Assembly (NCBI GenBank): GCA_040437565.1
Contig: JBDOQK010000056.1
Coordinates: forward strand, 167,298-231,297
Direction of reading: 5' to 3'
Length of the DNA: 64,000 nt
Source: Albugo candida
Taxonomy: Eukaryota > Oomycota > Peronosporomycetes > Albuginales
Shown: piece after piece, positions 22,439-30,647 of the stretch
Layout of the letters: each line of letters opens with the position of its first letter
Position numbering within the stretch: the first letter of the stretch is position 1
Position numbers and translations under genes: made by a program
The notes under the pieces: generated by a model
Told to the model about the DNA's origin: nothing
Seen by the model: only the letters and a program-made list of their open reading frames with translations
The model's database searches: none

Positions 22439-24664
22439 ATGGGGAATGCAAACGATTTTTGGTCCTTCCTTAAAGGAAAGGAAAAGATTGTGATATTTGG
22501 GGCGACAACTCGTATCGGAAGAGCTACAATTCGTGAGCTTGCGAGAAGAGAGAAAAAAAAGTTTAATATCACCGTTGCTGTCGAGGACACACACGAAAAA
22601 GCTCTGCTAAATCTCAAAGGGGAGAGAAAAATTCACGTTAAGCGATGCGACTTTCATGATTACGATTCTATACGCGAGGTTGTTCGAGGCGCAAAAGCCG
22701 TGTTATTGATACCTTTGATGAGTGAGCTTGGAATTACGTTCTCGAAACGAGTCATTGACGCTGTTGCAAAGCAGGATTCAGTTCGGTGGCTTGTCCTTAT
22801 TAGCAGTCTTCTTGTCATTAACGACAGTGGTAGAGCAGACGATCCTATCGATAATCAAGAATCGAGTGTACGGGTTGACGCTGAGGCTATCGAGGAGATT
22901 GAAGGGTACGCGCGCCGAGTTGCACTGCATTCAAGGTCGGGTGCCCGTTCCGTCCTCTTACGCATTCCAGTAATCATGGAGATGCTTCTTGTGGGTCGGG
23001 ATGAGATCATCTACGCTAGACGCTTTGAAAGCATTTTCGGTCAGAATCAGGTCATTCCTTTTATCGCATTGGAGGATGTTGCAAAAGCCGCTAGCGTCAT
23101 ACTGACAAAGCCTCGTTCAGAGCCATTGGAACAGGTGTATTCCCTTGCAAGTATGAAAAGCCTTGTGACACCGGCAGAGGTCGCCGAGGCGATTGGGAAA
23201 GAGGTTTCGGAGGATATTTCCTATCGGCAAATAACGTCCGAGAAACTGAGAAATGCGTATAAACGAAGAAGACTATCAGAGCATATAGCTTTTGTTTTGA
23301 TCCAATTCAACAATCTTCTTCGGCAAAAGGAGAATACATGGCGGGGGGAGATGCTTTCCGATCATTTTGAGAAGATAACTGGACAGCCTATGATGTCAGC
23401 AAAAGAATGGATACAGAGGAATAGATTCTTTTTTGAGAGAACGCCTCAAAACCAGATACAGTTATTCGTCATTGGCGCTATCGATCCAGTGTTTTCTCAA
23501 ACAGAGAAATTCGTCTCCAGGCTGACAAGAGCCTCGATCGGCTCGAACAACGCTTCGACAGATACAATGTCGAGGACGGCATTTTGTGCGCTCAAATCAC
23601 TCAGTACATCACACTCCAAATCGGCGAAAGAGGACGCTTTGAAGCACTTTGATCCTCTCGAATTGGAAAGGCTTCTAGGACAGCTAACCACGAACGATGT
23701 TGTTGTTTTTGTCCCGCCCCTGCATCACGATATTGCAGATTGCATGAAAATCCTCAAAAGATTATTTGAAGCTATCAGGAAGACTAGAGCCCGGGGAGTC
23801 GTTGTGATGAGCTCCATATATGCCGAATGTGCAACCAACAAGAAGATGACCGATTTGGTTGCAATGGAGAGGTATATTGAGAAGTCGGGCGTTCCGTACG
23901 TTATTGTGAGGGTACCAATGTTTATGGAATTCTTTCTCACAGTCCACAGAAACGAATCCGAAGCAAAAGACGACAACGGGAACAATCAGAAATGGGACCC
24001 TGAACATCTACATGATCCTTTACTGTCTTCAGGAGAGCACTCAGCGGAAGATAGAAAATCTCTTACGAGCGGGAATAGGAAACATTCGCAATGGAACCTG
24101 CTGAGCTGGTCGTTGGAATCTTCGCGTCAGTATCTGATTTCCATTGAAGATGCTGTCAAATTTATGGTTGCAATCGCGTACACTTTCCCACTGCATTGTG
24201 ACGGGTCATATAACATCTATACTGAAGCGTTGACTATGAAAGAAGTTGAAACCGTACTGCAAAAACGCGCTTCGAGGAAGTATAAGATTGATTTCTCCGA
24301 GGTGGAGGCAATTCAAGCGGATGGTACCAGCTGGGAGACGATCTACTGGTCCGAGGACTACACAAAAGCGTTTCTTGAGAGCTCTGTCGTCTTATCGGCA
24401 GATCCGCCAATTGAAAGAGAATTAAGTTTTCAAGACGTTGTCAGCAATATTGTCGAGCCAGAGACACTGGATCGATGGGCTCATAAACATTCGAGGATGT
24501 ACTCGCATACACTCGGCTATAGTCATCATCCCCCCGCGAGAAAGCGCTCCAATTTCAAGTCTCATGAAGATTATATAGCCAATTTGAATGGAAAAGAAAA
24601 GAACGTTACCAAAGAAGGCGCGCGGCCGGTACAAGAAGACCCATTGAAACTCGTTTCTTATTAG
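22439..24664 (+). CDS. Tandem NmrA-like / NAD(P)-binding Rossmann protein
   Basis: One uninterrupted 741-residue frame contains two Rossmann-type halves. The first (about residues 14-340) begins KIVIFGATTRIGRATIREL, a GxxxxxG dinucleotide motif, and continues like NmrA/TMR-type atypical SDRs. The second (about 345-700) begins LFVIGAIDPVFSQTEKF, where the glycine motif is lost, and again shows the sequence VVVMSSIYAE, then GVPYVIVRVPMFMEFFL. NmrA-like proteins bind NAD(P) and may sense redox state or act as reductases; no substrate can be named here. The degenerate second motif suggests one cofactor-binding and one structural half. Length is about twice a normal single-domain member. No intron is apparent. 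Confidence 0.75.
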   Translation: MGNANDFWSFLKGKEKIVIFGATTRIGRATIRELARREKKKFNITVAVEDTHEKALLNLKGERKIHVKRCDFHDYDSIREVVRGAKAVLLIPLMSELGITFSKRVIDAVAKQDSVRWLVLISSLLVINDSGRADDPIDNQESSVRVDAEAIEEIEGYARRVALHSRSGARSVLLRIPVIMEMLLVGRDEIIYARRFESIFGQNQVIPFIALEDVAKAASVILTKPRSEPLEQVYSLASMKSLVTPAEVAEAIGKEVSEDISYRQITSEKLRNAYKRRRLSEHIAFVLIQFNNLLRQKENTWRGEMLSDHFEKITGQPMMSAKEWIQRNRFFFERTPQNQIQLFVIGAIDPVFSQTEKFVSRLTRASIGSNNASTDTMSRTAFCALKSLSTSHSKSAKEDALKHFDPLELERLLGQLTTNDVVVFVPPLHHDIADCMKILKRLFEAIRKTRARGVVVMSSIYAECATNKKMTDLVAMERYIEKSGVPYVIVRVPMFMEFFLTVHRNESEAKDDNGNNQKWDPEHLHDPLLSSGEHSAEDRKSLTSGNRKHSQWNLLSWSLESSRQYLISIEDAVKFMVAIAYTFPLHCDGSYNIYTEALTMKEVETVLQKRASRKYKIDFSEVEAIQADGTSWETIYWSEDYTKAFLESSVVLSADPPIERELSFQDVVSNIVEPETLDRWAHKHSRMYSHTLGYSHHPPARKRSNFKSHEDYIANLNGKEKNVTKEGARPVQEDPLKLVSY

Positions 24665-24889
24665 GAAGATCTAAGCAATTGTATTCCCGTCGTATCTTTT
24701 ATTTTACATGCAGGACAGTAGATTACGCCGTCAAACCTCGTGGTATATGCGTGGTGAAGGCTGTACTCTCACCTATGCACAGTCAATTACGGAAGGAGCT
24801 CACGGCTGTACGGGTCAATTATTTATTCAAATTGCTCTGTATTTGATCACATCAAAATTCAGAATTTGAAATTCATAATACCTGCCGAA

Positions 24890-25217
24890 ATGCTAAGGAA
24901 TTACTTTGTATTCTGTTTGGTCTTACTGGCGNNNNNNNNNNNNNNNNNNNNNNNNNNNNNNNNNNNNNNNNNNNNNNNNNNNNNNNNNNNNNNNNNNNNN
25001 NNNNNNNNNNNNNNNNNNNNNNNNNNNNNNNGAATTACTTTGTATTCTGTTTGGTCTTACTGGCGGTAAGTCTCATGATTGTCACAGTATATATGATTGC
25101 GATAGGTAGCCCAAAGAATCCATCATAGTGTCAAGTACTGAGTATTGCCGACTGAGTGCTGATAGCATGTTGTCGTATATTTTTTGCCAGTACTGCCCGC
25201 AATATGCGCTCGACTGA
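24890..25217 (+). CDS. Tiny putative secreted protein (49 residues), gene split by a false gap
   Basis: An ATG at 24890 opens MLRNYFVFCLVLLA, a compact hydrophobic leader. In the right-hand copy of the duplicated gap flank it ends at 25065 exactly before GTAAGT. The 44-bp intron (25066..25109) ends GGTAG, and exon 2 (25110..25217) adds 35 residues beginning PKESIIVSSTEYCRL, with a cysteine pair in FCQYCPQYALD, then a stop. The frame is kept and the intron has the size typical of this genome. Size, leader and cysteines fit a small secreted protein, possibly an effector, but no known effector motif (RxLR, CHxC) is present. Chance coding of so short a product is possible. Confidence 0.35.
24898..25065. 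repeat. False duplication around assembly gap 24932-25031
   Basis: The last 34 bases before the 100 N (24898-24931) are repeated exactly after it (25032-25065). The gap therefore probably contains nothing. Confidence 0.9.
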
Positions 25218-25923
25218 GCCACAGCGAAAAGTGTTTTATAAATATTGTATGCGTCAACTTCAGCTTATCCTCGGTGTAATTTGTTCCATCCGTAATCGAA
25301 CATGCACAAAATTCTCTTCACGTCGTTCTTCAAAGTTCTTTTTAGTTAAAGTGCATGTCATATGCAATGTGCGTTTTGTTTCACAGTTTGAAAGGTTGGC
25401 GCAAACCACATCATAGAAGTAAACAGTGCTCCAGCTTTAAGAGGATGCAATAGCATGCAATATAGGTATACACTGCAATAGTTTAAAGGCGACATAATTC
25501 CTCGTTTTGACTAATAACACAAAACGAGCTATATCTTCGCCGAGCAAGCGCCAATGGAGGTGCATTCTGCTATTTGCACACCTATCGAGCAGTGTACTAT
25601 GTCAATTCTTATAGGTCGTAAGTGTGGTCTCTGTTCAGTGAGAATAGCTTATATAAAGTAGCGTACTCACTCAGTCTTTGGTGTGAAGCAGTGCAATCAG
25701 ATTAACGGGATTTCAATCATTTTGTCTTCTTGAATGCAATCACAGCTGCATTCTATCGCTCAGGCGATTTTGTAATAAAAAGTATGTCATAGCAAATTGA
25801 TCAATTCTAGTATTCAACAATGTTTCTAGTGCCCGAGTTTCTCCAACTCGGAGTGGTGAAGCGAATCACTTTAAATTAGGTCGGGGAAGCATTCAATCAA
25901 GTTTTCAGATTTTTCGCACGCAA
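25218..25923. other. Intergenic, upstream of the dehydrogenase gene
   Basis: No convincing coding frame is seen. It contains a TATA-like element and an initiator-like pyrimidine/TCA motif near 25650-25680 (listed separately). Confidence 0.6.
25650..25682 (+). promoter_or_regulatory. Possible core promoter of the dehydrogenase gene
   Basis: An ATATAAAG element at about 25651 is followed about 18 bp later by TCACTCAGTCTTT, which resembles an oomycete initiator (TCAyTyy-like). It lies about 250 bp before the dehydrogenase start codon. Based only on the words seen. Confidence 0.2.
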
Positions 25924-26943
25924 ATGGCACGCAACAGGCGAGAACGCATCCCCTTCGTATGGCATAATGCGCATTTATTTGGCATAAGTATCTTTCTTCT
26001 GTCCTATTGCGACCCAAATACTGTCGCTAAAGGGATTACATACATATTACTCGCCTTGTTCGTACTCAACTGTTTGGACATGTTTCTCGCAATGTATCAA
26101 ACCTGGAAAGTTCCAACAATGAAAAGTCAAAAGGATTGTTATGCGCTTATCACAGGAACGACTTCGGGAATTGGCCGTGAAATGACGTATATACTCGCCG
26201 CGAAGGGGTATTCATTGATATTAGTGGCTCGTACGGAGGAAATTTTACAGCGTATGCGGACAGAAATTGAAGCTTCTTTCAAAGTACATGTACTCATTTT
26301 CCGAGCAGATCTATCCACCGATCGTGGAATTGAAAGTGTGGTAACATTTGTCAACGAGAAGAAGCTAGACATTGATATTCTGATCAACAATGCTGGAGCC
26401 TCTTATTTGGAATTATTTCAGGAGTTAACTGTAGCACAAGTTTCCGAATTGTTGACATTGGACTGGACAGCTGTCGTTCGTTTGACCCAAGCCATTGTAC
26501 CGCAAATGATCTCGCGACAAAGAGGTCACATTCTCAACGTCGCCTCCGTAGCAGCCGCAGGGCCTATGCCGTACATGGCGCTTTATTCCGGATTAAAGGC
26601 CGCAGTCGATACATTTACACAGGCACTTAGCTTTGAGTTACGCGGTAGTAATGTGTTCGCAACAAGCTTCTGCCCTGGACCTGTCGACACAAATTTCTTA
26701 AAAATCTCGATTGCAGATATTTCTATATTGAAGAAACTTCCTTTCCTGATGTCGAGCTCCAAAGATTGCGCAAAAGCTGGTATCGAAGCTATGTTTGATA
26801 GGCAGGTGTGTGCCTATGACACGATAATGAGTCAATTGGCTGCTTTTCTCCTTCGAGCGGTTGTGCCAACACGCCTACGTCTGGTGATACTCGCAATACT
26901 TATGAAGCAAATTGACAAAGTTGGGGATAATATCAAGCAGTAG
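25924..26943 (+). CDS. Membrane-anchored short-chain dehydrogenase/reductase
   Basis: Classical SDR of 339 residues. An N-terminal hydrophobic part (residues about 18-60) probably anchors it in the ER or another membrane. The cofactor motif TGTTSGIG (about 76), the structural NNAG (about 156) and the catalytic YSGLK (Tyr and Lys, YxxxK, about 221-225) are all present, preceded by a conserved serine in NVASVAAAG. PGPVDTNF is the usual substrate-loop start. The closest animal families in layout are 17-beta-hydroxysteroid and 3-ketoacyl-CoA reductases of the ER, but substrate cannot be assigned. There is no intron. It stands alone, with more than 700 bp of non-coding sequence on each side. Confidence 0.88.
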   Translation: MARNRRERIPFVWHNAHLFGISIFLLSYCDPNTVAKGITYILLALFVLNCLDMFLAMYQTWKVPTMKSQKDCYALITGTTSGIGREMTYILAAKGYSLILVARTEEILQRMRTEIEASFKVHVLIFRADLSTDRGIESVVTFVNEKKLDIDILINNAGASYLELFQELTVAQVSELLTLDWTAVVRLTQAIVPQMISRQRGHILNVASVAAAGPMPYMALYSGLKAAVDTFTQALSFELRGSNVFATSFCPGPVDTNFLKISIADISILKKLPFLMSSSKDCAKAGIEAMFDRQVCAYDTIMSQLAAFLLRAVVPTRLRLVILAILMKQIDKVGDNIKQ

Positions 26944-27778
26944 ATACTTCAGCCTGCTGCTTCATGGCGACTATTGACTCGATTTGATAATATCTGAATA
27001 ATAGCGAACCGTAATCTCATTTGATGAATTGCTTCCTCCATCATGAAAGCCTCCGAAAAGGGTTATCGCCGGTGATCTTTCTGTTTAAATGTTTGCGATT
27101 CGGTAATAACTAGCGAAGAGGGTAAATGGGCGATGTGTTGATGAAGAAGCAAATTCAAATTCGCATAATGAGCTTTTCGCTAAATGTTCTGTAATGTCGC
27201 ATCAAGTGTAAGGATTAGNNNNNNNNNNNNNNNNNNNNNNNNNNNNNNNNNNNNNNNNNNNNNNNNNNNNNNNNNNNNNNNNNNNNNNNNNNNNNNNNNN
27301 NNNNNNNNNNNNNNNNNNTACGATTTATAACATGGTACCACCTTACATAGATACATTCCAGCGGGAAACAATACCGCGAATTAATACCCTATTTGTTGGG
27401 TTGTCGAAGGTGTTCACCTGTACAATTTATAAAATGGTACCACCTTACATAGATACATTCCAACGAGAAAACAACACCGGGAACCAACCCCATCTTTGCT
27501 GGTAGCCACGTACAGCCCTTCACTCGTGTGCAATCGTACTGCATAATAGGATACTGGTATCTGGGAGCTTTACACATTTTATAACGTAAGGTCATGAAGT
27601 TGGCAAAGTGGTACAGCAACTTGCAGAGAATCTTCTCGCCAGAAAAGACAACGACTCTGTGAGAATAACATGCCTGCTGATTGTTTATTGTAAAGCGACC
27701 GTGGTCCAGCAGAACGCATTCTCCTGCCTTTAATTCATTTTCGAATTTTCATCACTTGCAAGAGCTCTCATAACAGCA
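26944..27778. other. Intergenic stretch with an assembly gap and a partial tandem repeat
   Basis: No gene is recognised. A 100-N gap lies at 27219-27318. Directly after it, 27319-27419 and the following segment from 27420 start with the same about 75 bases (shared core GGTACCACCTTACATAGATA), spaced 101 bp. Confidence 0.6.
27319..27500. repeat. Two-copy direct repeat, period about 101 bp
   Basis: Copy 1 starts TACGATTTATAACATGGTAC at 27319 and copy 2 TACAATTTATAAAATGGTAC at 27420; they stay similar for about 75 bases and then diverge. More copies may have been lost in the gap just upstream. Confidence 0.6.
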
Positions 27779-28660
27779 ATGAGAGTGTACTTGACTCTAC
27801 TCACGCTGGCGCCACGTTTTTTGAATTTGCGAGGCATGAAATGCCCCTACGAAAAACAAATCACATGTACTACAAACAGCGACATGGAAACCCCGACATC
27901 CCTTCCTTTTCATGTGCCGTCGCCAGGTCACACAGATATGGAATCAACTTTTCTTGATCCTCAAAACTATTACTATATTGCGAAAAATTACCAGATCAAG
28001 TACGAATGTCTCAAATCATCGGGCAAGAAATTCAAACTATCTTTTGAACATGTCCAACCCTATGGATCTGCTAAACATTGCCCGCAATTGCAATGCTATT
28101 TCGAACGCGGCAACGTGGGAATCACGACATCTCGTAATGTTGATAAGATGGACACGCCCATGTTAAAAATTCTCAGTGAGGGACCTAACTGGAGGATAAA
28201 ATTCAAATGGGTGAAGCCTCAAGTTCCGCCCCGAGAGCATCCTTCTACTCCATTTCCTTTTATACTCTTTGAGGGCAAGGAAATAGAACTTAACTTTGGA
28301 TATTCAGGTCTCGGCGTACCTCCATGGAATTATCATACATTAAACAAGCATAGGTTCAAGCTTCTATTTAGCTTTGCAAGCGGAACAATTGAGTTGGACA
28401 CAACACATTTGCCTCTACACATGACTCAAGGAGATTGGGTATTTGGGAGAGGTGTTTTGGAAAAAAATGAGTGTTCTGCTTACAAAATCGGCAAAAATGG
28501 AATATCATGTCCATTTTGGCGGTCGTGGAGTGTCTCTCAAACATCAGCACATCATCAAGTTGGCCCCCATTCCAGACGGCAAAAAAATCGATTGATTCGG
28601 CTAGGGCTACTTTGCTATCAATACACTTTGCGGGCTTCAACTCTATGCGTGAAAATCTGA
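27779..28660 (+). CDS. Putative secreted protein of unknown family
   Basis: Frame of 293 residues from ATG 27779. The start MRVYLTLLTLAPRFLNLRG could be a weak signal peptide. The body is rich in aromatic and beta-prone residues with scattered cysteines (CPYEKQITC, YECL, KHCPQLQCYFERG). Segments such as GKKFKLSFEHVQ and KEIELNFGYSGLG recur with a similar strand pattern, suggesting a beta-sandwich. No RxLR, CHxC or exact CX2CX5G motif is found. The last about 50 residues, after GDWVF, change character (basic, S/R-rich) and may be intron or untranslated sequence; an alternative splice there is possible. I do not recognise the family. A lineage-specific secreted protein is the best guess. Confidence 0.45.
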   Translation: MRVYLTLLTLAPRFLNLRGMKCPYEKQITCTTNSDMETPTSLPFHVPSPGHTDMESTFLDPQNYYYIAKNYQIKYECLKSSGKKFKLSFEHVQPYGSAKHCPQLQCYFERGNVGITTSRNVDKMDTPMLKILSEGPNWRIKFKWVKPQVPPREHPSTPFPFILFEGKEIELNFGYSGLGVPPWNYHTLNKHRFKLLFSFASGTIELDTTHLPLHMTQGDWVFGRGVLEKNECSAYKIGKNGISCPFWRSWSVSQTSAHHQVGPHSRRQKNRLIRLGLLCYQYTLRASTLCVKI

Positions 28661-28672
28661 CTTACTTGACAC

Positions 28673-29202
28673 AGACAAGGCTTTTTCACACAATAGGCCT
28701 CTATTGTACTTATTAGCACGCCCGCGCTGTCAGGTGGACAAGGTGCTTCGCACCTGCCTGTTGCATGCTGTTATAGCGGTCAAGAAAAGCTGAGATACTC
28801 GCCAAACATTTCAACTGGTTCTGCTGTTTTATTTTCATATTTCGTGCAAAGTTGCCACCTCGACCACTTAATTGGATATTGTTGTACNNNNNNNNNNNNN
28901 NNNNNNNNNNNNNNNNNNNNNNNNNNNNNNNNNNNNNNNNNNNNNNNNNNNNNNNNNNNNNNNNNNNNNNNNNNNNNNNNNNNNNNNAGACAAGGCTTTT
29001 TCACACAATAGGCCTCTATTGTACTTATTAGCACGCCCGCGCTGTCAGGTGGACAAGGTGCTTCGCACCTGCCTGTTGCATGCTGTTATAGCGGTCAAGA
29101 AAAGCTGAGATACTCGCCAAACATTTCAACTGGTTCTGCTGTTTTATTTTCATATTTCGTGCAAAGTTGCCACCTCGACCACTTAATTGGATATTGTTGT
29201 AC
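28673..29202. repeat. False duplication around assembly gap 28888-28987
   Basis: The 215 bp at 28673-28887 are repeated at 28988-29202 after 100 N, in the same orientation. This looks like an unmerged contig overlap. Confidence 0.88.
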
Positions 29203-30200
29203 TCATCACTTCCTCTTCAATGTGTGGTTGAGCTTCAAGACCATTGTGCCTACATACTCCCCAATGATCAGTGCACACTTAAAAATGGCAAGAGCATACA
29301 CCTCGATCATTGTCCGAGTAGAGAGCCATTTTCTTTTGGTACCATTTTGATAGTGGCACTCAGTGTTTTGCCAACAAGTAGCGTTAAGGTACTGAGTCAT
29401 ACGCTCATCTCTCGCCACTGAGTCACTTTATTTCTCGTGATGTTAGGCTATCGATTCTTAACAGGATCGTCGCATCCGCACAGGTTACTCATTTATTGCG
29501 CCGAGCTCCAAGTCGAAGGATTTATCATACACTGATCTCCCTTGCGTCAGATAACAAGCGAGTGGTCGTAAAATACTACCCAGAAAAAAAGTAAATACAT
29601 CAAGCTATGCTATTTGACCATTTGAACAAACCGTATCGCTTTCCGCGGCCNNNNNNNNNNNNNNNNNNNNNNNNNNNNNNNNNNNNNNNNNNNNNNNNNN
29701 NNNNNNNNNNNNNNNNNNNNNNNNNNNNNNNNNNNNNNNNNNNNNNNNNNTACGCATCACTTCCTCTTCAATGTGTGGTTGAGCTTCAAAGACCACTGTG
29801 CCTACATACTCCCTAACGATCAGTGCACACTTAAGAATGACAAGAGCATACACCTCGATAATTGTCCGAGTAGAGAGCCATTTTCTTTTGGTACCTTTTT
29901 GATAGTGGCACTCGGTGTTTTTCCAACAAGTAGCGTTAAGGTACTGAGTCATACGCTCATCTCTCGCCACTGAGTCACTTTATTTCTCGTGATGTTAGGC
30001 TATCGATTCTTAACAGGATCGTCGCATCCGCACAGGTTACTCATTTATTGCGCCGAGCTCCAAGTCGAAGTATTTATCATACACTGATCTCTCTTGCGTC
30101 AGATAACAAGCGAGTGGTCGTAAAATACTACCCAGAAAAAAGTAAATACATCAAGCTATGCTATTTGACCATTTGAACAAACCGTATCGCTTTCCGCGGC
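29200..30200. repeat. Imperfect 450-bp duplication around assembly gap 29651-29750
   Basis: Bases 29200-29650 and 29751-30200 match over their full length but with roughly ten differences, more than the other overlap pairs. They may be two alleles or two real tandem copies placed side by side. Neither copy has a gene I recognise; short antisense frames starting MARDERMTQYLNATCW occur in both. Confidence 0.75.
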
Positions 30201-30595
30201 CAAACGTCTCGAAGATATGCTTCCGACTGCTCAATACCAAATCTTTTGACGGAGACATACATTCACTATCCCTTGTATGCATGCCCATAATCGTGTAGAC
30301 GGCTTATATTCAAGTNNNNNNNNNNNNNNNNNNNNNNNNNNNNNNNNNNNNNNNNNNNNNNNNNNNNNNNNNNNNNNNNNNNNNNNNNNNNNNNNNNNNN
30401 NNNNNNNNNNNNNNNAAAAAAGTAAATACATCAAGCTATGCTATTTGACCATTTGAACAAACCGTATCGCTTTCCGCGGCCAAACGTCTCGAAGATATGC
30501 TTCCGACTGCTCAATACCAAATCTTTTGACGGAGACATACATTCACTATCCCTTGTATGCATGCCCATAATCGTGTAGACGGCTTATATTCAAGT
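30136..30595. repeat. False duplication around assembly gap 30316-30415
   Basis: The 180 bp at 30136-30315 recur at 30416-30595. Together with the two preceding gap pairs this makes about 1.9 kb of scaffold that may represent only about 0.9 kb of genome. Confidence 0.88.
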
Positions 30596-30647
30596 ATTTC
30601 CACTTCCTATCCCATCTATTTTCTCGTACTACTTTTACGCATGATCC

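Noticed and set aside
27779-28660. Known oomycete effector class (RxLR, CHxC, CCG, Crinkler)
   Set aside because: None of the required motifs is present; the nearest cysteine spacing (CPQLQC) does not fit CX2CX5G.
28673-30595. Multicopy tandem gene array
   Set aside because: Each copy boundary coincides with a 100-N gap, and no shared coding frame survives in the copies.
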